Assembly (NCBI GenBank): GCA_041571375.1
Contig: JBFFUJ010000150.1
Span: forward strand, 1 to 6,270
Direction of reading: 5' to 3'
DNA length: 6,270 nucleotides
DNA from: CALKKN01 sp041571375
Lineage (GTDB): Bacteria; Pseudomonadota; Gammaproteobacteria; Xanthomonadales; SZUA-36
Shown here: in pieces, positions 1 through 6,270 of the stretch
How positions within the stretch are numbered: position 1 is the first letter of the stretch
Layout: each line of letters starts with the position of its first letter
The notes under the pieces: model-generated
What the model saw: only the letters and a program-made list of their open reading frames with translations
What the model was told of the DNA's origin: nothing
Databases searched by the model: none
Position numbers and translations under genes: made by a program

Positions 1-180
1 CAGGCATCGATGTAGTTGACGCCCACGTCGATGAGACGGCTGACCACGTCGTGGCGGTTCTTCTGGAAGTCTCCGCGCCCGATGTCGGTCGTCATCCAGC
101 CCCTGGGCTCGCGCCCTCCGATGATGTTGACCACCCGCTTCCAGTGGCCGCCCAGGGCCACCGCGCTGCAAGGGGCGCAT
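1..180 (-). CDS. Aldo/keto reductase, N-terminal part (cut by window edge, start region probably damaged)
   Basis: Read on the - strand from about 167 to the left edge, the sequence encodes an aldo/keto reductase N-terminus. It has a first beta strand VALGGHWKR, then a segment ending KNRHDVVSRLIDVGVNYIDA, the classic strand-helix-strand opening of this NAD(P)H-dependent TIM-barrel family. The gene runs off the window, so the catalytic residues further on are not visible. The 5' end is odd. Family members usually begin with a short strand and a Gly-x-Thr-Gly-Leu turn, and that turn is absent here. An ATG at 180-178 opens with Met-Arg-Pro-Leu in one frame, while VALGGHW is in another frame, so a deletion of roughly 20 bases near 168-169 would explain both. 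The only ATG in the VALGGHW frame is at 251-249. It would add a low-complexity tail and overlap the carbonic anhydrase start. No good ribosome binding site is seen for either. Family is fairly sure; the start, and whether the gene is intact, are not. Confidence 0.65.
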   Translation of the reverse strand, partial: MRPLQRGGPGRPLEAGGQHHRRARAQGLDDDRHRARRLPEEPPRRGQPSHRRGRQLHRCL

Positions 181-225
181 CGTCGCGGTGCACGGTCGCC
201 GCTGCCGGCCGTTCTGGCTGCAGGG

Positions 226-234
226 AAAGGAGGT
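226..234 (+). promoter_or_regulatory. Ribosome binding site of the carbonic anhydrase
   Basis: AAAGGAGGT is a near-perfect match to the anti-Shine-Dalgarno sequence. It ends about ten bases before the ATG at 244. It fixes the start there, although the same frame is open further upstream to position 16. Confidence 0.85.
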
Positions 235-243
235 GCTTGCCTG

Positions 244-882
244 ATGTCCATTCAACTTACCGCAGCCGAGGCGCTGGAACGCCTGATGGAAGGAAACCGA
301 CGGTTTGCTTCCGGCGATGGCGTCAGGGATCTGGCGCAGGAACATCGACGTCGCGAGGAGTCTCTGGCCGACCAGACCCCCTTCGCCATTCTTCTCGGTT
401 GTTCAGATTCTCGGGTGCCTGCGGAAATCGTCTTCGACCAGGGCTTGGGCGACCTGTTCGTTATCCGGGTGGCGGGCAACATCGTGGCCCCGTCCCAGGT
501 CGGAAGCATCGAATTTGCCGCGGAACGCTTCGGCGTGCGCCTGGTGGTGGTGCTCGGCCATTCGCAGTGCGGCGCGGTGGCAGCAGCCCTGGAGGCCCTG
601 GAACGGCCATCGGAAAACCAGTCACCGAACCTCGGCATCATCGTGCGCAGCATCATGCCCAGTGTCGAGGCGGCGGCGGCGCAGGTCGGCCGATCGGATC
701 GCGAGGCACTACTAAATTGCGCCATTCGCGAGAACATTCGGGCTTCGGCGGAACATTTGCGTAGCGGGTCGGACGTCCTCGAGCGGATGATCCGGGAACA
801 CGACCTCATGGTGGTAGGCGCTGAGTATTCGCTGAAGACAGGCACCGTCGATTTCTTCGACGGCATGCCTTCCGGTAGGTGA
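244..882 (+). CDS. Beta-class carbonic anhydrase
   Basis: This 212-residue cytoplasmic enzyme interconverts CO2 and bicarbonate. All beta-class active-site residues are visible: Cys53, Asp55 and Arg57 in the CSDSR motif, then His106 and Cys109 in GHSQCGA. Cys53, His106 and Cys109 are the expected zinc ligands, and Asp55-Arg57 is the catalytic dyad. The segment VFDQGLGDLFVIRVAGN between them is typical of the family. The N-terminal helix (AAEALERLMEGNRRFASG) and the ending GTVDFF are also standard, so the protein is full length. There is no signal peptide. The start at 244 is chosen for its strong ribosome binding site and because family homology begins there; the open frame upstream is only antisense to the aldo/keto reductase. 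The dehydrogenase gene starts 90 bases downstream. Nothing in the sequence ties the two together functionally, and a general bicarbonate supply or pH role is the default inference. Confidence 0.96.
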   Translation: MSIQLTAAEALERLMEGNRRFASGDGVRDLAQEHRRREESLADQTPFAILLGCSDSRVPAEIVFDQGLGDLFVIRVAGNIVAPSQVGSIEFAAERFGVRLVVVLGHSQCGAVAAALEALERPSENQSPNLGIIVRSIMPSVEAAAAQVGRSDREALLNCAIRENIRASAEHLRSGSDVLERMIREHDLMVVGAEYSLKTGTVDFFDGMPSGR

Positions 883-959
883 CGAATCGGTAGCGCTGAT
901 GGGGGTTTTTGCTCTGTGCTAGATTGATCTGCCTTGGTGCCGCCCCGGGTACTGACAAT

Positions 960-965
960 GGAGGA
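960..965 (+). promoter_or_regulatory. Ribosome binding site of the PQQ dehydrogenase
   Basis: GGAGGA lies seven bases before the ATG at 973. It supports that start over the ATG at 958, which overlaps the motif, and over the TTG at 934. Starting at 973 also gives a clean lipoprotein signal peptide with its basic residues at the very N-terminus. Confidence 0.75.
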
Positions 966-972
966 TCTGCGG

Positions 973-3105
973 ATGAGAACCAAAACGTGGCCCGTCCTTG
1001 GAGTGGTTCTGGGCATTCTGTCAATCGTGGTCGCCTGTCGGCAGGAAACCACGCCCCCGCCTTCACCCGGGGAAGAGCCTGCGGGCCCGCCACAGACCAC
1101 CGCTGCACCCACAGTCGTCGACGATCGGGCCCTGGCGGACGAATCGAGCGGCGAGAACTGGCTGGCCTATGGCCGCACCTACAGCGAAAAACGCTACAGC
1201 CCCCTGGCGGAAATCTCGGCAGACAACGTCGCCGGCCTCGGCGTCGACTGGTATATCGAATTGCCGCGCGCCAGGTCCCTTCCGGGGACCCCGCTGATCG
1301 TCGACGGCGTCATGTACTTCGAGGAGTTCTACAACGTCGTACATGCCGTCGATGCAGCCAGCGGCGAACCATTGTGGGAATACGACCCGCAGGTCATCGA
1401 GCATGCCGGCCCCCGGCTGCGCGTGATGTGGGATTACAGCCGCGGCCTGGCGTTCTGGCAGGGAAAGGTTTACGCGGCCACCATCGACGGGCGGCTCATC
1501 GCCATTGATGCGAAGACCGGGGAGGAGCTCTGGAGCGCCATGACGCTCGATCCCGGCAAGCCGTACACCATCACCGGGGCGCCGAAAGTCTTCAAGGGCA
1601 AGGTCATCATCGGCAATGGAGGTTCGGAAATGACGGCCGCGCGCGGCTACGTAACGGCCTATGATGCCGAGACGGGCGCCCAGCTGTGGCGGTTCTACGT
1701 AGTACCAGCTAATCCGGCGGACGGCTTCGAGAGCGAGGCCATGGCCATGGCAGCGGAAACCTGGACGGGGGAGTGGTGGAATTTCGGTGGGGGCGGTAAC
1801 GTCTGGAACGGCATTACTTACGACCCGGAATTCGATGCCCTGTACATCGGCACCGGAAACGGTTCGCCGTGGAACCGAAAGATACGCAGCCCGGGGGGTG
1901 GCGACAACCTCTTCCTCTGCTCGATCGTTGCGCTCGACCCCGATACCGGCGACTACCTGTGGCACTACCAGACCGTGCCGGGGGAAACGTGGGATTACAA
2001 TTCGAACATGGACCTCGTGCTGGCCGACCTCGAAATCGGCGGGCGCGTCGTCAAGGCGCTGATGCATGCCCCCAAGAACGGGTTCTTCTATGTCATCGAT
2101 CGCGAGACGGGGAAGCTGATCTCGGCCGAACCTTTCGCCCGTGTCACCTGGGCAAGCCATGTCGACCTCGAGACGGGTCGCCCGGTGGAGGTTCCGGGAG
2201 CCCGATATGAGGACACTTACGAGGAAGTCTACCCCAGCGCCCTGGGAGCGCACAGCTGGCACCCCATGTCCTACAACCCGGGCACGGGATTGGTCTACAT
2301 CCCGGCCATCGATTGGGGGATGCCCTATGATGACAGCGGCATCGATCTGGAGTCCTGGCGCTCGCCCGACTGGGCCTTTCAGCCCGGCATCAACGTATTC
2401 GGGGGAGACGCGCCGGCCGACAGCGGAACCAGCACCCTGAAAGCGTGGGATCCGGTCAGGCAGACATTGGTGTGGGAACGGCCGACGCCGGGGATCTGGA
2501 ACGCCGGCACGCTGACCACGGCCGGTAACCTCGTGTTCCAGGGCCAGGCCAGCGGGAAATTGGTGGCTTATGCCGCGGACAGCGGCGAGGTGCTCTGGCA
2601 GCATGATCTGGGTCTCGGCATCTCAGCGCCGCCGGTGACCTACTCGGTCAATGGCCGGCAGTACGTTTCGATACTGGTCGGATGGGGCGGCGCCGCGGTG
2701 GCACTGGGCGGTTCGGTAGCGGCCCAGCACGGCTGGGCTTACAGGGAGCAGCCGCGGCGGCTGGTCACTTTCTCGCTCGACGGCAAGTCGACATTGCCGG
2801 CGAGCCCGCCGCCGCGGGTTCCGCAGCCGCTGGAGGCGCCTGATTTTGTCGTGGACGACACGCTCGCGAGCCGGGGCGAGCCCATTTACAAGGGGACGTG
2901 CACACTGTGCCATGGGCCCGTGGCGGTCTCCGGGGGCTCAGCGCCCGACCTGCGCGCATCGCCCGTCGTGCTGTCCGCCGAGGCATTTGCCGATGTCCTG
3001 AGCGGTGGTGTGCGGCGGGAGATGGGCATGCCGGCTTTCGAGGAACTGGACGCCGATGATCTGACAGGGCTCAGGCATTACATCCGCAAGATGGCAAACC
3101 CTTGA
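973..3105 (+). CDS. Lipoprotein PQQ-dependent alcohol dehydrogenase with C-terminal cytochrome c domain (quinohemoprotein)
   Basis: This 710-residue enzyme should oxidise an alcohol to an aldehyde with pyrroloquinoline quinone and pass electrons through its own heme c. Residues 1-21 are a signal peptide ending in a lipobox (IVVA before Cys22), so it is probably a lipid-anchored periplasmic protein. A Pro/Glu-rich linker follows. Residues about 45-590 form the eight-bladed PQQ propeller, with repeats such as AIDAKTGEELW and AYDAETGAQLW. By alignment from memory to methanol/ethanol dehydrogenases, Glu219 (GGSE) and Asn296 (GTGN) are calcium ligands, Asp341 (ETWDY) is the catalytic base and Lys368 (APKNG) contacts PQQ. 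Residues about 615-710 are a cytochrome c domain with CTLCH (643-647) and probable axial Met686 (GMPAF). The vicinal Cys-Cys pair of classic members is replaced by Met152-Trp153. The size fits type II quinohemoprotein dehydrogenases. The substrate cannot be read from sequence. The sulfatase gene 55 bases downstream suggests alcohols released from sulfate esters. Confidence 0.93.
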   Translation: MRTKTWPVLGVVLGILSIVVACRQETTPPPSPGEEPAGPPQTTAAPTVVDDRALADESSGENWLAYGRTYSEKRYSPLAEISADNVAGLGVDWYIELPRARSLPGTPLIVDGVMYFEEFYNVVHAVDAASGEPLWEYDPQVIEHAGPRLRVMWDYSRGLAFWQGKVYAATIDGRLIAIDAKTGEELWSAMTLDPGKPYTITGAPKVFKGKVIIGNGGSEMTAARGYVTAYDAETGAQLWRFYVVPANPADGFESEAMAMAAETWTGEWWNFGGGGNVWNGITYDPEFDALYIGTGNGSPWNRKIRSPGGGDNLFLCSIVALDPDTGDYLWHYQTVPGETWDYNSNMDLVLADLEIGGRVVKALMHAPKNGFFYVIDRETGKLISAEPFARVTWASHVDLETGRPVEVPGARYEDTYEEVYPSALGAHSWHPMSYNPGTGLVYIPAIDWGMPYDDSGIDLESWRSPDWAFQPGINVFGGDAPADSGTSTLKAWDPVRQTLVWERPTPGIWNAGTLTTAGNLVFQGQASGKLVAYAADSGEVLWQHDLGLGISAPPVTYSVNGRQYVSILVGWGGAAVALGGSVAAQHGWAYREQPRRLVTFSLDGKSTLPASPPPRVPQPLEAPDFVVDDTLASRGEPIYKGTCTLCHGPVAVSGGSAPDLRASPVVLSAEAFADVLSGGVRREMGMPAFEELDADDLTGLRHYIRKMANP

Positions 3106-3160
3106 GCTCGCCCCCGGACCAGTTTGGCGGTGCTCGAACAGGGTTTGTGATGGGGTCGAT

Positions 3161-5152
3161 ATGTTGATGGTTCGCTGCTGCCGGCCCCTGGTGCCGGCGC
3201 TGATAATCACCCTGATCCAGGCTTGCGAGCGACCCGTGCCTTATGCTCCGGATGCCGACGAAAGCGGGCACACGGCCCCCACTGAGGCGACCATCGAGGC
3301 CAATGCCCGGGTGCGTGAGACCCTGGACTTCGAGGACAGTCAGGATTTCGAGGATGCCTCCCGCGGTCTGATCGCGTCCGATCCCGCGCTGCGCGTTGCG
3401 GCCGCCGATGGCACCCTGGTCTGGGACATGCAGGCCACTTCCTTTATTGAAGGAGAGGCGCCAGACAGCGTCAATCCGAGCCTGTGGCGCCAGGCCCGGC
3501 TGAACAATATCCACGGTCTGTTCGAGGTTACCGAGGGTGTCTACCAGCTGCGGGGCTACGACCTGTCCAACATGACGATTATCGCGGGCGAGTCGGGCTG
3601 GATCATCGTGGATCCGCTGACGGTCAGGGAAACGGCGACCGCCGCATTTGCTTTTGCGCGCCGCCATCTGGACGAGCGACCGGTCGTGGCCGTGATCTTC
3701 ACCCACAGCCACATCGATCACTTTGGTGGTGTGCTGGGCATGCTCGCCAGTGCGGGCGTTCAGGCAGAGAACCTGCGCATCATCGCCCCCGTCGGTTTCA
3801 TGGAGGAAGCGACCAGTGAGAATGTCATTGCCGGACCTGCGATGGGACGTCGCGCCATGTTCATGTATGGCAAGCGCCTGGACCGGTCCGCTCGCGGTCA
3901 TGTGGACACCGGGCTGGGCATAGCGCCGGCCTTCGGCAGCTTCGGCCTGCTCGAGCCGACGGAAATCATCGAGCGGACACCGCAGACCCTGACGATCGAT
4001 GGCATTGAGTTCGTCTTTCAGAATGCGCCGGGTTCCGAGGCGCCGGCCGGACTGACGTTTTACCTGCCGCACGTGAAGGCTTTTAACGGTGCTGACGTCG
4101 CCTTGCACAGCCTGCACAACCTGTACACCCCGCGTGGCGCCAAGGTGCGGGACGCCTTGCGGTGGAGTCATTACATCGACGAGTCCATTGAACTGTTCGG
4201 TGAGGCGGAGGTGTACCTTGCCAGCCATCAGTGGCCGATCTGGGGCAAACAGCGCATCCGGGAGTTCCTCGAGGTTCAGCGGGACACCTACAAGTACATC
4301 CACGACCAAACCGTGCGACTGTTCAACAACGGCATGACCCCGGGCGAGATCGCCGAAGCGCTGGAGCTGCCGTACTCGCTGCAGGGTGTCTTCCACAACC
4401 GCGGCTACTACGGGACGGTGCGCCACAATTCGCGAGCCGTCTATCAGAATTACCTCGGATGGTACGACGGTAATCCGGCCCATCTGAATCCCTTGCCGCC
4501 CGTTGCGGCGGGCCGGCGCTATGTCGAACTGGCCGGGGGTGCCGAGACCCTGCTGGGTAAAGCCCGGGTCGCCTATGAGGATGCGGATTACCGCTGGGCA
4601 GCGGAATTGCTCAACCACCTGGTTTTCGCCGAACCCGATAACGGTTCCGCCAGGTCCCTGCTCGCGGCCACCTACGATCAACTCGGCTACCAGTCGGAAT
4701 CCGGACCCTGGCGCGACATCTACCTCAGCGCGGCCTACGAACTCCGGCATGGGCCACCGGGGGTTGGGCTGAACGTCCTGGCCATGAAGGACGTGCTGCT
4801 GAAGACGCCGGTCAGGCGTTTCTTCGACTCCATGGCGGTCCGCCTGAATGGACCGGATGCCGCCGGGCTTCGGCTGAGCGTGAACTTCGTTTTCACCGAC
4901 CTCGGCGAAAGTTATCTGCTGACGATCGGCAACTCCGTGCTGCATCACCGCCCCTCAGCCCCCGGAGCCGCGTCCGATGCCACGCTCAGACTCACTCACG
5001 CGGCGTTCATCTCCATGCTGCTCGGCGAGGCGGGGCTCACAGGCCTGCTCACGTCGGACGAGATCGAGCTCGAAGGCAGCAAGCTGGACCTGCTGAAGTT
5101 TCTCGGGTTGTTCGACAGACCCGACAGCCGCTTCAACATCGTCATCCCCTGA
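3161..5152 (+). CDS. Lipoprotein alkyl sulfatase, metallo-beta-lactamase fold (SdsA/BDS1 type)
   Basis: This 663-residue enzyme belongs to the family that hydrolyses alkyl sulfate esters (for example dodecyl sulfate) to alcohol and sulfate. Residues 1-21 look like a lipoprotein signal (LIQA before Cys22), so it probably acts in the periplasm or on the outer membrane. The metallo-beta-lactamase domain covers about 115-360. The zinc site is THSHIDH (His182, His184, Asp186, His187), Glu293 in GSEAPAG, Asp312, and His356 in ASHQWP. HNLYTPRG (319-326) carries the conserved Asn and Arg. A helical dimerisation domain follows (about 370-530), with HNRGYYG (from 412) and GWYDGNPAHL (about 433-442). 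The C-terminus (about 545-663) is the SCP2-like, hydrophobic-substrate-binding domain. Length matches SdsA1 (about 658 residues). Asp312 stands where the family usually has Glu. The start at 3161 is chosen from the signal peptide; its ribosome binding site is weak, and ATG 3167 is possible. The gene lies 55 bases after the dehydrogenase, probably in one operon. Confidence 0.94.
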   Translation: MLMVRCCRPLVPALIITLIQACERPVPYAPDADESGHTAPTEATIEANARVRETLDFEDSQDFEDASRGLIASDPALRVAAADGTLVWDMQATSFIEGEAPDSVNPSLWRQARLNNIHGLFEVTEGVYQLRGYDLSNMTIIAGESGWIIVDPLTVRETATAAFAFARRHLDERPVVAVIFTHSHIDHFGGVLGMLASAGVQAENLRIIAPVGFMEEATSENVIAGPAMGRRAMFMYGKRLDRSARGHVDTGLGIAPAFGSFGLLEPTEIIERTPQTLTIDGIEFVFQNAPGSEAPAGLTFYLPHVKAFNGADVALHSLHNLYTPRGAKVRDALRWSHYIDESIELFGEAEVYLASHQWPIWGKQRIREFLEVQRDTYKYIHDQTVRLFNNGMTPGEIAEALELPYSLQGVFHNRGYYGTVRHNSRAVYQNYLGWYDGNPAHLNPLPPVAAGRRYVELAGGAETLLGKARVAYEDADYRWAAELLNHLVFAEPDNGSARSLLAATYDQLGYQSESGPWRDIYLSAAYELRHGPPGVGLNVLAMKDVLLKTPVRRFFDSMAVRLNGPDAAGLRLSVNFVFTDLGESYLLTIGNSVLHHRPSAPGAASDATLRLTHAAFISMLLGEAGLTGLLTSDEIELEGSKLDLLKFLGLFDRPDSRFNIVIP

Positions 5153-5180
5153 ACTCGCGGGCGCCCTTGACGGGACGGCA

Positions 5181-5222
5181 GGCCGCACGGCGCCGGGGAA
5201 GGGCTCTGCCCCGTGCGGGGCC
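5181..5222 (+). other. GC-rich stem-loop downstream of the sulfatase
   Basis: CCGCACGG (5183-5190) and CCGTGCGG (5211-5218) form a perfect 8-base inverted repeat. Flanking GG (5181-5182) and CC (5221-5222) can extend it across a two-base bulge, and a small GGC/GCC hairpin fits in the loop. It begins 29 bases after the sulfatase stop codon. No T-run follows, so it is not a classic intrinsic terminator. It may act as a 3'-end stabiliser or terminator for the dehydrogenase-sulfatase transcript. Confidence 0.4.
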
Positions 5223-5274
5223 GCGTGGCGCAATTGTGTCCAAAGTTGACCGAAGACATGGAGGGTCGAGTGGA

Positions 5275-5345
5275 AATCTGATGCAGTAGGCGCGAAATGC
5301 TGCCGTTCCGGGCGATGAGCCTGGTGAAAACCCTGCGGCCAGATT
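5275..5345 (+). ncRNA. Possible three-way-junction RNA leader before the membrane transporter
   Basis: The 217 bases between the sulfatase and the transporter contain no credible gene. Within them AATCTG (5275-5280) pairs exactly with CAGATT (5340-5345). The enclosed segment can form two further 6-base arms, each with one G-U pair: GCAGTA (5283-5288) with TGCTGC (5298-5303), and CCGGGC (5308-5313) with GCCTGG (5319-5324). The closing stem ends 24 bases before the transporter start. I do not recognise a known riboswitch class. Short stems arise easily by chance in GC-rich DNA, so this is only a candidate. Confidence 0.25.
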
Positions 5346-5369
5346 GATACGGGGTGCCGTGACCGGAAC

Positions 5370-6089
5370 ATGATTTCTGAAACCGCCATGCTGGGCCTGT
5401 CCGCTGCGGCCATCGCCTTTGCCCACACCGTTCTCGGGCCCGATCATTACCTGCCCTTTGTGGCAATGGCCAAAGCGAGAAAATGGAGCACTGCCAAAAC
5501 CTTGCGGATCACGATGGCCTGCGGCCTAGGTCACCTGGTCGGCTCGATGGCACTGGGCCTGGTGGGGATCATGTTGGGCATCCAGCTCTCGTCATTGACC
5601 TGGCTGGAGGGTTTTCGCGGCTCCCTGGCCGCTTGGCTGCTGGTGGGATTCGGCCTGGCCTACACTGCCTGGGGGCTGCGCCAGGCCTGGCGGAATCGTC
5701 CGCACACGCACTGGCATCAGCATGGTGACCTGATCCATGTGCACGAGCACAGCCACCGTGACGCCCATAGCCATCTGCATGCCCGCGCGGGCCGTGCGGC
5801 ATCCGGAAGGCTCGCCCCGTGGATCGTGTTCGTAATTTTCGTGCTGGGACCCTGCGAGCCCCTGATTCCGCTGCTGATGTATCCCGCCGCCCGGGAGAAC
5901 CTGGCCGGCGTGTTCGTGGTGACGGCGGTGTTCGGGCTGGTCACCGTGATGACCATGACCGGAGTCGTGGCCGTCACCCTGTCCGGCCTGCAGCGTCTTC
6001 GCTTGCGTCGATTGGAGCCGTACGGGCACGCGTTGGCCGGTTGCGCGATCCTTGCATGCGGCCTGGCCGTGGTCTTTATGGGCCTGTAA
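5370..6089 (+). CDS. NicO / UreH-like (TauE/SafE-annotated) membrane transporter with histidine-rich loop
   Basis: This 239-residue inner-membrane protein has about six hydrophobic helices, near residues 6-24, 46-72, 82-104, 150-172, 177-203 and 216-238. Helix 1 carries HTVLGPDHYLPF (His19, Asp25, His26), which resembles but is one residue longer than the HX4DH signature of nickel/cobalt permeases. Helix 4 carries GPCEPLIPLLMYPA (Cys162, Glu163), which I recall as typical of this subgroup. The loop between helices 3 and 4 (residues 112-137) has 11 histidines in 26 residues, like the metal-binding loops of NicO/RcnA transporters. Relatives are often annotated as sulfite exporter TauE/SafE or urease accessory UreH-like proteins. 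Transport of a divalent metal is the better guess from the loop, but direction and ion are unknown. The ATG at 5370 has only a weak ribosome binding site; the ATG at 5388 is an alternative. The gene is 217 bases from the sulfatase and probably has its own promoter. Confidence 0.85.
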   Translation: MISETAMLGLSAAAIAFAHTVLGPDHYLPFVAMAKARKWSTAKTLRITMACGLGHLVGSMALGLVGIMLGIQLSSLTWLEGFRGSLAAWLLVGFGLAYTAWGLRQAWRNRPHTHWHQHGDLIHVHEHSHRDAHSHLHARAGRAASGRLAPWIVFVIFVLGPCEPLIPLLMYPAARENLAGVFVVTAVFGLVTVMTMTGVVAVTLSGLQRLRLRRLEPYGHALAGCAILACGLAVVFMGL

Positions 6090-6117
6090 CCCGGGGAGCC
6101 AATCCTAGGGCCCGGGT
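6089..6117. terminator. Possible shared bidirectional terminator hairpin
   Basis: ACCCGGG (6089-6095) and CCCGGGT (6111-6117) form a perfect 7-base inverted repeat with a 15-base loop. It lies exactly where the transporter and the hydrolase converge, overlapping the last base of one stop codon and the last codons of the other gene. There is no T-run on either side, so the assignment rests on position and symmetry only. Confidence 0.3.
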
Positions 6118-6270
6118 CGCACCAGGCGTTGCTGAAGCCAGTCGAGTGTGCGGGACCGGATTTTCTCCTTCTCCGGCTCGTTGAACATCTCATGGAACAG
6201 TCCATCCCAGGAGACCAACTCCACCAGGCCTTCCGGCGCGCCGCTGGCCCCGCGCGCCGGAGCCGCGGGG
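6105..6270 (-). CDS. Alpha/beta hydrolase (lysophospholipase/monoacylglycerol lipase type), C-terminal end, cut by window edge
   Basis: The last 54 codons of a - strand gene end at a TAG at 6107-6105. The protein ends with LVELVSWDGLFHEMFNEPEK followed by an amphipathic helix ending TLDWLQQRL. The HEMFNEPE motif matches the C-terminus of serine-hydrolase S33 / monoacylglycerol lipase-like enzymes, where that His is the catalytic histidine of the Ser-Asp-His triad and the final helix closes the fold. The serine elbow and the acid lie outside the window. The gene converges on the transporter with only 15 bases between the stop codons. Substrate is unknown; such enzymes cleave mono-acyl lipids or other esters. 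The family call comes from one conserved motif and its position at the C-terminus. Confidence 0.75.
   Translation of the reverse strand, partial: PAAPARGASGAPEGLVELVSWDGLFHEMFNEPEKEKIRSRTLDWLQQRLVRPGP

Noticed and set aside
16..243. Upstream extension of the carbonic anhydrase frame to an ATG at 16
   Set aside because: It would add 76 residues with no family match, it runs antisense to the aldo/keto reductase, and the strong ribosome binding site at 226-234 points to ATG 244.
669..680. Run of GGC/GCG triplets in the carbonic anhydrase gene
   Set aside because: It is a short stretch of alanine codons in a high-GC gene, with no sign of a functional repeat.
886..910. Weak hairpin ATCGG/CTGAT (886-890 with 896-900) followed by five G and five T, as a terminator after the carbonic anhydrase
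   Set aside because: The stem is only five pairs with a G-U, and five G separate it from the T-run, so it does not fit an intrinsic terminator. Nothing else is clear in the 90-base gap.
934..972. TTG at 934 or ATG at 958 as the dehydrogenase start
   Set aside because: ATG 973 has a well-spaced GGAGGA and gives a standard lipoprotein signal; earlier starts would put extra acidic residues ahead of it.
1063..2604. Long open frame on the - strand inside the dehydrogenase gene
   Set aside because: Its translation has no recognisable domain; it is an antisense by-product of high-GC coding sequence.
3071..4948. 625-codon open frame on the - strand opposite the sulfatase
   Set aside because: The + strand protein has full family motifs throughout, whereas the antisense translation has none. 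High GC keeps the opposite frame open.
5246..5274. TTGACC at 5246-5251 as a -35 box for the transporter gene
   Set aside because: No -10-like sequence is found at 16-19 bases downstream.

Overview
The window is ordinary, dense, high-GC bacterial DNA with four complete genes on the + strand and a cut-off gene on the - strand at each end. Two lipoprotein signal peptides, a PQQ/cytochrome c dehydrogenase and the general protein style point to a Gram-negative bacterium, probably a high-GC proteobacterium and perhaps a gammaproteobacterium. That placement is a weak inference from protein style only. I see no rRNA, tRNA, CRISPR array, insertion sequence or attachment site.

Layout. Positions 1-180 (-) hold the N-terminal part of an aldo/keto reductase. 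It runs off the left edge, and its first codons look damaged by a small frame-shifting deletion. Positions 244-882 (+) encode a beta-class carbonic anhydrase with an excellent ribosome binding site. Positions 973-3105 (+) encode a lipoprotein PQQ-dependent alcohol dehydrogenase with a C-terminal cytochrome c domain (a quinohemoprotein). After 55 bases, positions 3161-5152 (+) encode a lipoprotein metallo-beta-lactamase-fold alkyl sulfatase of the SdsA/BDS1 type. A 217-base non-coding stretch (5153-5369) follows. It holds a GC-rich stem-loop and a possible three-way-junction RNA structure. Positions 5370-6089 (+) encode a six-helix membrane protein of the NicO / UreH-like / TauE-SafE-annotated group, with a histidine-rich metal-binding loop. 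Positions 6105-6270 (-) hold the C-terminal end of an alpha/beta hydrolase of the lysophospholipase/monoacylglycerol lipase type, convergent with the transporter.

How the genes may work together. The most informative pair is the dehydrogenase and the sulfatase. Alkyl sulfatases of this family hydrolyse sulfate esters to an alcohol plus inorganic sulfate, and PQQ dehydrogenases of this family oxidise alcohols to aldehydes and pass electrons to cytochrome c. Both proteins carry lipoprotein signals and would face the periplasm or outer membrane, and their genes lie 55 bases apart on one strand. A two-step, envelope-anchored route from alkyl sulfate to alcohol to aldehyde, with electrons going straight to respiration, is a reasonable hypothesis that the sequence alone does not prove. 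The carbonic anhydrase, the metal transporter and the two edge genes have no clear part in it.
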